Shown piece after piece: positions 8,250 to 16,007 of a stretch of DNA of 43,963 nt (positions are counted from its first letter, which is position 1; every line of letters starts with the position of its first letter). The stretch covers positions 1 through 43,963 of the forward strand of contig CAZAXU010000019.1 in assembly GCA_964489245.1 (NCBI GenBank), in the 5' to 3' direction. The notes beneath the pieces were generated by a model. It was not told the DNA's origin, searched no databases, and was given only the letters and a program-made list of their open reading frames with translations. A program made the translations under genes and the position numbers. Origin of the DNA: CAZAXU01 sp964489245. GTDB lineage: Bacteria > Bacteroidota > Bacteroidia > Flavobacteriales > Flavobacteriaceae.

Positions 8250-10682
8250 TTATTTTGATTTTTTAGGCAACAATGCAAGCTTCAAGACATCTTCCATAGT
8301 TTTGACATAATGAAATTTCATGCCTTTCACATAAGAATATTTGATTTCACCCACATCTTTCTTGTTGTCTTTTGAAAGAATAATTTCTTTGATATTAGCG
8401 CGTTTTGCCGCCAGAATTTTTTCTTTGATTCCTCCAACGGGCAAAATTTTTCCTCTCAAAGTGATTTCTCCGGTCATTGCCAAGTTTGGTCTTACGCGCC
8501 TTCCTGTCAGGGCAGAAACCATTGATGTCATCATGGTGATTCCCGCAGAAGGTCCGTCTTTTGGTGTGGCACCCTCAGGCACATGCACGTAAATTTGATT
8601 GTTTTCAAAAACATCTGACGGAATGCCTAATTTTTTTGCCTTTGCCTTGATATATGCCAGAGCAATTCTGGCAGATTCTTTCATTACATTTCCCAGATTT
8701 CCTGTGATATTCAATTGTCCTTTTCCTTTTGAAAGAATAGATTCTATGAAAAGAATATCGCCACCCACTCTTGTCCAAGCCAAACCGGTGACCACTCCCG
8801 GAATTTTGTTGTTTTCATAAAGTGATTTTGAAACCTTCCGAACGCCTAATATTTTTTCCATATCACTGTTGGTGAGCACTTTATTATACTCTTCTTCCAT
8901 TGCAATTGATTTGGCTACGTTTCTAACCACTTTTGCAATCATTTTTTCCAGACCGCGCACACCGGATTCTCTCGTGTAATATTCAACAATTCGCTCCAAT
9001 TGTTTTTTTCTTATCTTTAGGTTTGATTTGCTCAAACCATGTTCTTTTAATTGTTTGGGCAATAAATGTCTTTTGGCAATTTCAATTTTTTCTTCAATTG
9101 TATATCCGGTGATGGGAATGATTTCCATCCTGTCTCGTAATGCCCAAGGAATATCATTCAGATAGTTTGCCGTAGCAATGAACATCACTTTTGACAAATC
9201 ATAGCCGATTTCCAAGAAATTATCATAAAACGAAGCGTTTTGTTCCGGATCTAAAACCTCTAGCATGGCAGATGAGGGATCACCTCTGAAACCATTACCC
9301 ATTTTGTCTATTTCGTCTAAGATGAACACCGGATTTGATGTGCCTGCTTTTTTGATGGATTGGACTATTCTTCCGGGCATGGCACCTATATAAGTTTTTC
9401 TGTGTCCGCGAATTTCCGACTCGTCTTTCAATCCGCCTAAAGACATTCTGATATATTCTCGTCCTATGGATTCTGCTATGGATTTTCCAAGAGATGTCTT
9501 GCCCACTCCGGGAGGCCCGTATAGACAAAGAATTGGAGATTTCATATCATTTTTGATTTTCAGCACTGCCAGATATTCAATAATCCGTCTTTTAACATCA
9601 TCCAATCCAAAATGGTCTCTGTCAAGAATTTTTTGTGCACGTTTCAAATCGATTTTATCTTTTGAATACTTGTTCCAAGGCAAGTCCAACATGAGTTCCA
9701 AATAGTTTCTTTGAATGCCAAATTCGGCCATCTGCGGATTCATTCTTTTCAACCTTCCGATTTCTTTTTCAAAATGTGCTTTGACCTCTTTTTTCCACTT
9801 TTTGGTTTTTGCTTTCTTTTTCAGTTCTTCTATCTCTTGCAAAGGACCTACATCTCCTAATTCTTCTTGAATGGTTTTTATCTCTTGGTGCAAATAATAT
9901 TCTCTGCTTTGTCTGTCTAGAACTCTACGGGTTTTGTCTTGGATTTCATTTTTCAGTTTTAAGCGTTGCACGGATTCATCCAGCAGTTTTAACAAACCGA
10001 GAGCCCTTTCTTTGAAATCGTTTGTTTCAAGCAGGTTCTGTTTTTTTTCTACCTCTGCTTCTAGATTTGACGTGATAAAATTTACCAAAAATACCGGTCC
10101 TTGAATATTTTCTATGGCAAAACTAGCTTCTGTAGGAACATTGGGATTCAGCTTGATTACACTGATTGCCAATTCTTTGATTGAATCGACTATTGCTTTG
10201 AACTCCTTGTCTTCTTTTGGCGCAACATCTGCCAGTGTTTTGATTTTTGCTTTGATATAAGGGATTTCTTGTGTGATTCCTTTGATTTGAAATCTTTTTA
10301 CGCCTTGAATGATTACTGTCATATTGCCATCGGGCATTTTAATGATTCGTTTGATTCTGGCAACGGTTCCTATTTCATAAATATCTTTTGCCGTAGGCGT
10401 TTCTATCAAAGCATTGGTTTGCGCCACCACACCAACCAGTTTATCCGAACTATTGGCTTCTTCTATCAGCTTGATGGATTGATCTCTGCCAACAGAAATG
10501 GGAATTACCACTCCGGGTAACAAAATATTATTTCTCAAGGTCAAAATCGGCAATTCATCCGGCACTTTTTCTTCCTGCAGTTTTTTTTCGTCTTCGGGGC
10601 TAAGCAGCGGAATCAGTTCCGCCTCATCGTTCAACATTTCCAAAAATAACTCCGGATTTTCTATATTTCTAAATTTTCCCAT
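8250..10682 (-). CDS. lon: ATP-dependent protease La (Lon)
   Basis: Lon protease, 810 residues, degrading misfolded and regulatory proteins in the cytoplasm. Domain order: N-terminal LON substrate-binding domain (about 40-235, LPILTLRNNILLPGVVIPI), coiled linker, AAA+ domain with Walker A YGPPGVGKTSLGKS and Walker B FILDEIDKMG, then the S16 peptidase domain. The catalytic dyad is Ser712 (PKDGPSAGITM) and Lys755 (GGIKEK), with the same 43-residue spacing as in E. coli Lon. I chose the ATG at 10682 (MGKFRNIENPELF); an earlier in-frame reading adds 12 non-conserved residues. It heads an apparent lon-porQ-cmk cluster. No heat-shock promoter motif could be recognised. Confidence 0.97.
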   Translation of the reverse strand: MGKFRNIENPELFLEMLNDEAELIPLLSPEDEKKLQEEKVPDELPILTLRNNILLPGVVIPISVGRDQSIKLIEEANSSDKLVGVVAQTNALIETPTAKDIYEIGTVARIKRIIKMPDGNMTVIIQGVKRFQIKGITQEIPYIKAKIKTLADVAPKEDKEFKAIVDSIKELAISVIKLNPNVPTEASFAIENIQGPVFLVNFITSNLEAEVEKKQNLLETNDFKERALGLLKLLDESVQRLKLKNEIQDKTRRVLDRQSREYYLHQEIKTIQEELGDVGPLQEIEELKKKAKTKKWKKEVKAHFEKEIGRLKRMNPQMAEFGIQRNYLELMLDLPWNKYSKDKIDLKRAQKILDRDHFGLDDVKRRIIEYLAVLKIKNDMKSPILCLYGPPGVGKTSLGKSIAESIGREYIRMSLGGLKDESEIRGHRKTYIGAMPGRIVQSIKKAGTSNPVFILDEIDKMGNGFRGDPSSAMLEVLDPEQNASFYDNFLEIGYDLSKVMFIATANYLNDIPWALRDRMEIIPITGYTIEEKIEIAKRHLLPKQLKEHGLSKSNLKIRKKQLERIVEYYTRESGVRGLEKMIAKVVRNVAKSIAMEEEYNKVLTNSDMEKILGVRKVSKSLYENNKIPGVVTGLAWTRVGGDILFIESILSKGKGQLNITGNLGNVMKESARIALAYIKAKAKKLGIPSDVFENNQIYVHVPEGATPKDGPSAGITMMTSMVSALTGRRVRPNLAMTGEITLRGKILPVGGIKEKILAAKRANIKEIILSKDNKKDVGEIKYSYVKGMKFHYVKTMEDVLKLALLPKKSK

Positions 10683-10757
10683 TATATTTTTATATCGTTT
10701 ATCTCTGTTTGTGTGCAATTATTATACCCAACAAATCAACCTGAAATAATGTCAGTT

Positions 10758-11384
10758 TCAGCCGTGTTTGATTGATTTTTCAAAGGGCACTCGGTTCATG
10801 ATGCTTCTTGCCAAAGTGATCTCGTCTGTATATTCCAATTCTTCTCCTACGGAAATGCCTCTGGCAATAGTAGAAATTTTTGGCGATGTTTTGCAAACCG
10901 AAATCTTATTGAACAAGTAGAAATTTGTCGTGTCTCCGTCAATGGTAGGACTCAATGCAAATATAACTTCCTCAACTTTTTTTTCATCAATTCTATCAAT
11001 CAGTTCTTTAATGCTTAAATCTGCCGGACCAATTCCCTCAATCGGAGATATTTTTCCGCCCAATACATGATACACACCTCTATATTCTCCGGTGTTTTCA
11101 ATTGCCATAACATCTCTTACGTCTTCGACCACGCAAACCAGTTGATGATTTCTGCGCGTATCCGAACAAATTTTGCAAACATCATGATCGGAGATATTGT
11201 GACACACCTGACAATATTTGATTTCCTTTCTGAATTTTAAAATTGATTCGGACAAAGAAACACTTTGAGTTTCGGGTTGTCGCAACAAATGCAATACCAG
11301 TCTCAAGGCCGTGCGTCTTCCGATTCCGGGCAACTTTGAAATTTCATTGACAATTTCTTCTAATAGTTTTGAAGGATATTCCAT
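10758..11384 (-). CDS. recR: Recombination mediator RecR
   Basis: RecR, 208 residues. With RecO (and RecF) it loads RecA on SSB-coated single-stranded DNA during gap repair. Visible parts: an N-terminal helix-hairpin-helix (LPGIGRRTALRLVLHLL, about 17-33), a C4 zinc finger (CQVCHNISDHDVCKIC, about 54-69), a TOPRIM domain (VVEDVRDVMAIENTGEYRG... through IFALSPTIDGDTT) and the C-terminal ARGISVGEELEYTDEITLARS segment. The start is the ATG at 11384; the TTG at 11393 lies inside the -7 box. That box ends six bases upstream, so the transcript may be almost leaderless. It faces away from ssb across a 366-base spacer. Confidence 0.96.
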   Translation of the reverse strand: MEYPSKLLEEIVNEISKLPGIGRRTALRLVLHLLRQPETQSVSLSESILKFRKEIKYCQVCHNISDHDVCKICSDTRRNHQLVCVVEDVRDVMAIENTGEYRGVYHVLGGKISPIEGIGPADLSIKELIDRIDEKKVEEVIFALSPTIDGDTTNFYLFNKISVCKTSPKISTIARGISVGEELEYTDEITLARSIMNRVPFEKSIKHG

Positions 11385-11390
11385 AGAAGG

Positions 11391-11398
11391 CAAAAGTA
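11391..11398 (-). promoter_or_regulatory. -7 promoter box for recR
   Basis: TACTTTTG on the minus strand matches TAnnTTTG perfectly. Only six bases separate it from the ATG, so transcription would begin at or next to the start codon. No -33 TTG was found. Confidence 0.45.
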
Positions 11399-11680
11399 CA
11401 AAAGATTTCCAGAATACCGATTGTAAATTATAAACTATAAATCTTGAGTCTGCGCTTGTAAATTGCCTCCCAACAAATTGTTTTTAGAAAGAATTTTAGT
11501 CCCGATAGGTTCTAAGGATATGCTAAGTATTTTGATAAACAAAAAATTATTTAAAAAAGCAGCTTGTCTATAAACTTTATAACAATCTGATTGCGAGTCA
11601 CATATCCGACAGTAATCATTTACAAACGAAATTAGTCGTAAGCAAGTATTTATTAACCGAATCTTTTTATCCGCTCGGCG

Positions 11681-11688
11681 TATGTTTG
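11681..11688 (+). promoter_or_regulatory. -7 promoter box for ssb
   Basis: TATGTTTG matches TAnnTTTG and gives a leader of about 55-60 bases containing one TATTTATTAACC copy. No clear -33 element is seen. Confidence 0.4.
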
Positions 11689-11750
11689 CAGTGTAAAAAG
11701 AATCGAAGCACAAAGTTTTGAATTATTTATTAACCTTTAAATTTTTTATC

Positions 11751-12089
11751 ATGAACAAATTAAGAAACAAAGTACAGTTAATCGGACACGTAGGTCAAAA
11801 ACCTGAAGTCAAACATTTGGAATCCGGAAAAACAGTTGCTAATCTGTCTATTGCTACAAACGAAAGCTATAGGGATGCAAAAGGAGAAAAAGTGGAAAAC
11901 ACTTATTGGCACAATTTGGTAGCTTGGGGAAAAACCGCTGAGCTTATTGAAAAATATGTGGATAAAGGCAGTGAAATTGCCATCGAGGGCAAACTGATTA
12001 ATCGCTCTTATGAAAACAAGGATAACATCAAAGTCTATATCACCGAAGTTGTGGTGAGCGATATTTTATTGATGGGAAACAAATCATAG
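11751..12089 (+). CDS. ssb: Single-stranded DNA-binding protein, short form
   Basis: An OB-fold SSB of 112 residues (MNKLRNKVQLIGHVGQKPEV ... NTYWHNLVAWGKTAELIEKYV). The OB-fold core is complete, including the W-H-x-x-x-W/F segment and G-S-x-I-A-I-E-G. It ends at ...VVVSDILLMGNKS, so the disordered linker and acidic tip (D-D-x-P-F) that recruit RecO, PriA and exonuclease I in classic SSBs are missing. Short tail-less SSBs occur in Bacteroidota beside a full-length copy, so this may be a secondary SSB. The start is the ATG at 11751; the TTG reading from 11718 adds 11 residues not found in the family. A strong terminator follows, so it is probably monocistronic. Confidence 0.93.
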   Translation: MNKLRNKVQLIGHVGQKPEVKHLESGKTVANLSIATNESYRDAKGEKVENTYWHNLVAWGKTAELIEKYVDKGSEIAIEGKLINRSYENKDNIKVYITEVVVSDILLMGNKS

Positions 12090-12115
12090 TTCAATATGCG
12101 TTGAAATTTTCAATG

Positions 12116-12148
12116 AGAGCCGCCAAAATTTGGCGGCTCTTTTTTTGT
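12116..12148 (+). terminator. Intrinsic terminator after ssb
   Basis: AGAGCCGCCAAA and TTTGGCGGCTCT form a perfect inverted repeat at 12116-12140, followed directly by a run of Ts (12140-12147). Confidence 0.93.
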
Positions 12149-12226
12149 TTTCAGCAGAATTCATTTGATTTATTAGACTGAAAGATGTAGTTTTGTCCAC
12201 ATTTCAATAAAAATTTGAAATACAGT

Positions 12227-13243
12227 ATGGAAGATTTTATCAGAAAAATGCCTAAAGCGGAATTACATCTGCATATTGAGGGGAGTTTTGAGCCTGAACT
12301 CATGTTTGAAATTGCCGAAAGAAACCAAGTAAAGCTCAAGTATGAATCTATTGAAGCGGTTAAAAGAGCTTATAATTTTGATAATCTGCAGGAATTTTTG
12401 GATATTTATTATGCCGGTGCAAATGTGTTGCAAACCGAGCAAGATTTCTATGATTTGACTTGGGCCTATCTGGAGAAAATACATCATGAAAATGTGATTC
12501 ATACCGAGATATTTTTTGATCCGCAAACCCATACCGGCAGAGGTATTTCATTTGATATTGTAATCAGAGGGATACATCAAGCACTAAAAGACGGAAAAGA
12601 AAAACTAGGCATTAGTTCACAACTCATCATGAGTTTCTTGCGCCATCTGAGTGAAGCTGATGCTTTCAAAACATTGGAGCAAGCTTTGCCTTATAAAGAA
12701 TGGATTGTCGGAGTTGGCTTGGACTCTTCGGAGGCGGGAAATCCTCCTTCCAAATTTCAGAGAGTTTTTGAGATTGCCAAACAAGCAGATTTTTTTGCCG
12801 TTGCCCACGCTGGAGAAGAAGGACCTGCCGCTTATGTTTGGGAAGCCTTGGATTTATTGAAAATAGACAGATTGGATCATGGCAATCGTTCTCTTGAAGA
12901 TGAAAAGTTGGTGCATCGATTGGTGAATGAAAAAATGACTTTAACGCTTTGTCCACTCTCTAATCTCAAGCTGAAAGTGATAAAAAATCCGGAGCGACAT
13001 CCGCTTAAAATCATGCTTGATAAAGGCATGAAAGTTACTGTTAATTCTGATGACCCTGCCTATTTTGGCGGTTATATGAACGACAACTTCATCGCCGTCA
13101 GTAAAGCTTTAAATTTGAGTAAAGACAATCTATATCAACTCGGCAGAAACGCATTTGAAGCCGCTTTTGTCGGTGAGGAAGAAAAAAATAAAATGATTGC
13201 ACAATTAGACACATATTTTCGTGTTTCCATGGCACATAAATAG
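12227..13243 (+). CDS. add: Adenosine/adenine deaminase
   Basis: A metal-dependent amidohydrolase of the adenosine deaminase family, 338 residues, converting adenosine to inosine or adenine to hypoxanthine for purine salvage. Metal and catalytic motifs: HLHIEGS (His14, His16), VAHAGEEG, LDHGNRS, and the late Asp pair in VNSDDPAYFGGYM. The SDDPAYFGG form and the opening HIEGSFEPELMFEIAERN resemble the adenine-deaminase subgroup (fungal Aah1, Pseudomonas PA0148) more than E. coli Add, whose motif reads TDDP followed by a different context. The substrate is therefore open. The start is the ATG at 12227; an earlier TTG (12215) adds four residues only. It stands alone between a terminator and the symporter promoter. 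Confidence 0.9.
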   Translation: MEDFIRKMPKAELHLHIEGSFEPELMFEIAERNQVKLKYESIEAVKRAYNFDNLQEFLDIYYAGANVLQTEQDFYDLTWAYLEKIHHENVIHTEIFFDPQTHTGRGISFDIVIRGIHQALKDGKEKLGISSQLIMSFLRHLSEADAFKTLEQALPYKEWIVGVGLDSSEAGNPPSKFQRVFEIAKQADFFAVAHAGEEGPAAYVWEALDLLKIDRLDHGNRSLEDEKLVHRLVNEKMTLTLCPLSNLKLKVIKNPERHPLKIMLDKGMKVTVNSDDPAYFGGYMNDNFIAVSKALNLSKDNLYQLGRNAFEAAFVGEEEKNKMIAQLDTYFRVSMAHK

Positions 13244-13296
13244 CTGCTTAAAATTTATGCAAGACAAGCGCTGCTCGTTATCTGATATTTTTTAGT

Positions 13297-13304
13297 TAAA
13301 TTTG
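13297..13304 (+). promoter_or_regulatory. -7 promoter box for the symporter-glycosyltransferase pair
   Basis: TAAATTTG, a perfect TAnnTTTG match 22 bases before the ATG at 13326. A spurious TTG start (13302) falls inside this box. Confidence 0.5.
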
Positions 13305-13325
13305 TCCGACTATAAAAAAAAATCT

Positions 13326-14807
13326 ATGAGCGCCACCAGCATCCTATTGATTATTGCATCCTATTTTCTAGTCTTAATTCTGATTTCATTTGTCACAGGA
13401 AAAGAAGACAGCAACGAAGTGTTTTTTAGAGCCAAAAGAGAAGCGCCTTGGTATTTGGTTGCTTTCGGAATGATTGGAGCATCGTTGTCAGGCATTACTT
13501 TTATTTCTGTTCCGGGTTGGGTGCAAACCAAAAATTTTGCTTATTTGCAAATGGTTTTGGGTTTTGTTGTAGGTTATTTTGTTATTGCCAATGTGCTATT
13601 GCCGTTGTATTACAAAATGAACTTGACTTCCATTTATACCTATCTTGAAGAAAGATTTGGAGATATCACCTATAAGACCGGTTCCATCTTATTTTTGATT
13701 GCACGAATTGCCGGAGCTTCACTCCGATTATTCTTGGTTGCCGGTGTATTGCAATTGCTTATATTTGATGAGCTGAATGTGCCTTTTTGGGTTACGGTGA
13801 GCATCACCATATTGCTGATTTGGGTCTATACTTCAAGAGGAGGAATCAAAACCATCATTTGGACAGATACGCTTCAAACACTTTTTATGTTGGTTGCTTT
13901 GGCTATTTCAATCTACCTTATTGCAAGTAACCTTCAATTTTCTTTAGGCAACTTGATTGACAATGTGAAAAATAGTTCCTATTCAAAAATTTTCTTTTTT
14001 GAAGATTTTAATGCCGGAAACTATTTTTGGAAACAATTTTTAGCGGGTATTTTTATTGCTATTGCCATGACGGGATTAGATCAGGGAATGATGCAAAAAA
14101 ACCTGACGGTCAAAAACTTGAAAGATTCACAAAAAAACATGTATTGGTTTTCGATAGCATTGCTGTTTGTCAATCTGTTGTTCCTTTCTCTCGGCGTATT
14201 GTTGTTGACCTATGCACAACAAAACAATATTGATTTGAATGGAATGGGCATCAAAGGAGACCAAATTTTCCCATATGTTGCCGTTAAAACAGATTTGGGT
14301 ATTGCTGCTGCCGTTTTCTTTGTATTAGGACTGATTGCCGCTGCCTATTCCAGTGCCGATTCGTCGATGACCGCCATCACTACATCTGTGAGTATAGATC
14401 TGTTGGATATAGAAAAAAAGTATAAGCCTGAGAAACAAAAGAAAGTCAGAAAGTCGGTGCATATCGCTATTTCGGTTTTGTTTGTTCTGATCTTGATTTT
14501 ATACAGTCAAGTGATCACGGACAAAAGCATTATCAATTCAATTTTTAAATTTGCAGGATACACCTACGGACCGCTTTTGGGACTTTTTATTTTCGGGCTA
14601 TTCACAAAGTTTAAGGTCAAAGACCGCTTGGTGCCGATTGTGGTTGTTCTTTCGCCTTTTTTAACCTATTTTATTTCCGTTTTGCCCGAAAGAATGCAGT
14701 GGAAATATCAATTTAGTTTTGAGCTGTTGCTTATCAATGCAGGTTTAACTTTTTTGGGACTGCTTTTGATTAGACCCAAAAAAACGAAGAAATCTAATCC
14801 GGAATAA
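13326..14807 (+). CDS. Sodium:solute symporter (SSS family)
   Basis: A 493-residue polytopic membrane protein with about 13 hydrophobic segments. The SSS-family (LeuT-fold) hallmarks are present: WYLVAFGMIGASLSGITFIS early, RIAGASLRLFLVAGVLQ, TDTLQTLFML, GLDQGMMQKNLTVKNLKDSQ, and AAYSSADSSMTAITTS with the Na2-site Ser pair. It co-transports Na+ with an organic solute; sequence alone does not give the substrate. The start is the ATG at 13326, supported by the promoter box that overlaps the alternative TTG. Its TAA shares a base with the ATG of the following glycosyltransferase (TAATG), so the two are translationally coupled, although no functional link is obvious. Confidence 0.9.
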   Translation: MSATSILLIIASYFLVLILISFVTGKEDSNEVFFRAKREAPWYLVAFGMIGASLSGITFISVPGWVQTKNFAYLQMVLGFVVGYFVIANVLLPLYYKMNLTSIYTYLEERFGDITYKTGSILFLIARIAGASLRLFLVAGVLQLLIFDELNVPFWVTVSITILLIWVYTSRGGIKTIIWTDTLQTLFMLVALAISIYLIASNLQFSLGNLIDNVKNSSYSKIFFFEDFNAGNYFWKQFLAGIFIAIAMTGLDQGMMQKNLTVKNLKDSQKNMYWFSIALLFVNLLFLSLGVLLLTYAQQNNIDLNGMGIKGDQIFPYVAVKTDLGIAAAVFFVLGLIAAAYSSADSSMTAITTSVSIDLLDIEKKYKPEKQKKVRKSVHIAISVLFVLILILYSQVITDKSIINSIFKFAGYTYGPLLGLFIFGLFTKFKVKDRLVPIVVVLSPFLTYFISVLPERMQWKYQFSFELLLINAGLTFLGLLLIRPKKTKKSNPE

Positions 14808-15949
14808 TGTTGCTGTCTGTTGTCATATTGAACTATAATGTCAAATATTTTTTAGATGCTTGTTTGCAAAGCGTTCAAAAAGCAATTAATGATATAGATG
14901 CCGAAATCATTGTAGCAGATAACAATTCAACAGATGGGAGTGAAGCCTATTTCTCTAATAAATATCCCGGTATAAAATTCTTATATTTTGACAAAAACCA
15001 CGGTTTTGCCAAGGCGAATAATCTTGCCGTGAAACATGCCCAAGGCAAATATTTGTTAATTCTCAATCCTGATACTTTGGTTTCGGAAGACAGTTTTGAA
15101 AAACTTCTGTCTTTTGCAAAAACCAAAGAAAAAATGGGAATTGTCGGAGTGAAGTTTATTGATGGAACAGGGCGGTTTTTGCCCGAAAGCAAACGAGGAG
15201 TTCCCACTCCGATTGTTGCTTTTTCCAAATTTGTCGGTTTATACAAATTTTTCAAATTTGCTCCGTTCAACAGATATTATGCTTGTCATCTGAAGGAAAA
15301 TGAAACCGGAAAAGCGGATATTCTCACCGGTGCATTTATGTTTATGGAAAAATCTGTTTTTGATGAAGTGGGCGGTTTTGACGAGCGCTATTTTATGTAT
15401 GGCGAGGATATTGACTTTTCCTATACTGTTTTGCAAACGGGGAGAAATAATTATTATTTTCATCAAACAAAAATTCTACATTTCAAGGGCGAAAGCAGCC
15501 GGAAAGATAAGAAATATGCGCAGAGATTTTTTGACACTACTTTTCAGTTCTATGAAAAACACTTTAGAAGTTTTCCCGTTTCAAAATTTTTGATTAAGTC
15601 TTTTATCAAACTATGGCTGAAATTTCGCATTTTTTCAGATCAAAACGAGACAAGCAAGAATTTCATAAACTCGATATTCTACGTAGGCAAAGACACAGAA
15701 AAACTTCAACGGCTAAAGAATAAATTTCCGGATATTCGTCATCAAAAAGATTTGAAATTCATTGTTGAAAACAAAGAAAAGTTTGGCATGTCAAAATTGA
15801 TTTTTGACACTGAATCTTTTAAAGATATTTTTGATTTGATGGAAAAACTTAAATCAGAATCTGTTTCATTTCGATTTATACCCGATAACGGGAATTTTTT
15901 CATCGGGAGTGACACCAAAGACGGATTGGGAGAAGTTGATTTTTATTGA
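14807..15949 (+). CDS. Family 2 glycosyltransferase
   Basis: A 380-residue GT-A fold enzyme of the GT2 family, similar in layout to rhamnosyl- or galactofuranosyl-type transferases such as WbbL. Motifs: SVVILNYNVKYFLDACLQSV, IIVADNNSTDGSEAYF, NHGFAKANNLAVKHAQG, and the metal-binding region LLILNPDT (DxD-like NPD). The acceptor region TGAFMFMEKSVFDEVGGFDE is followed by YGEDIDFSYTVLQTG. The C-terminal 110 residues extend beyond the catalytic core and have no recognisable domain; they are Lys/Phe-rich. It acts on a surface glycan at the cytoplasmic face of the membrane, by family analogy. It is coupled to the symporter by a one-base overlap and ends at a bidirectional terminator. Confidence 0.9.
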   Translation: MLLSVVILNYNVKYFLDACLQSVQKAINDIDAEIIVADNNSTDGSEAYFSNKYPGIKFLYFDKNHGFAKANNLAVKHAQGKYLLILNPDTLVSEDSFEKLLSFAKTKEKMGIVGVKFIDGTGRFLPESKRGVPTPIVAFSKFVGLYKFFKFAPFNRYYACHLKENETGKADILTGAFMFMEKSVFDEVGGFDERYFMYGEDIDFSYTVLQTGRNNYYFHQTKILHFKGESSRKDKKYAQRFFDTTFQFYEKHFRSFPVSKFLIKSFIKLWLKFRIFSDQNETSKNFINSIFYVGKDTEKLQRLKNKFPDIRHQKDLKFIVENKEKFGMSKLIFDTESFKDIFDLMEKLKSESVSFRFIPDNGNFFIGSDTKDGLGEVDFY

Positions 15950-15955
15950 TAAAAA

Positions 15956-15988
15956 AACTCGGCAGGTCAAAAAAAAACCTACCGAGTT
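15956..15988. terminator. Bidirectional terminator
   Basis: AACTCGGCAGGT (15956-15967) and ACCTACCGAGTT (15977-15988) pair around an A-rich loop. There is a C-A mismatch on the plus transcript but a G-U wobble on the minus transcript. A-runs and T-runs flank it. It separates the convergent glycosyltransferase and endonuclease genes and fits the minus direction better. Confidence 0.82.
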
Positions 15989-16007
15989 CAAAAAAGAATT
16001 ATACTTG

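Larger units (their letters stand above)
11385..11750. other. Spacer between recR and ssb
   Basis: A 366-base divergent spacer. It holds a -7 box for recR (11391-11398, minus), a -7 box for ssb (11681-11688, plus) and two copies of the 12-mer TATTTATTAACC (11647-11658 and 11724-11735). The one long minus-strand reading frame (about 11435-11713) starts at a non-ATG codon and resembles nothing I know, so I do not call it a gene. Confidence 0.5.

Noticed and set aside
11435..11713. A 92-codon minus-strand frame in the recR-ssb spacer
   Set aside because: It begins at a non-ATG codon, has no recognisable family and overlaps promoter elements for both neighbours.
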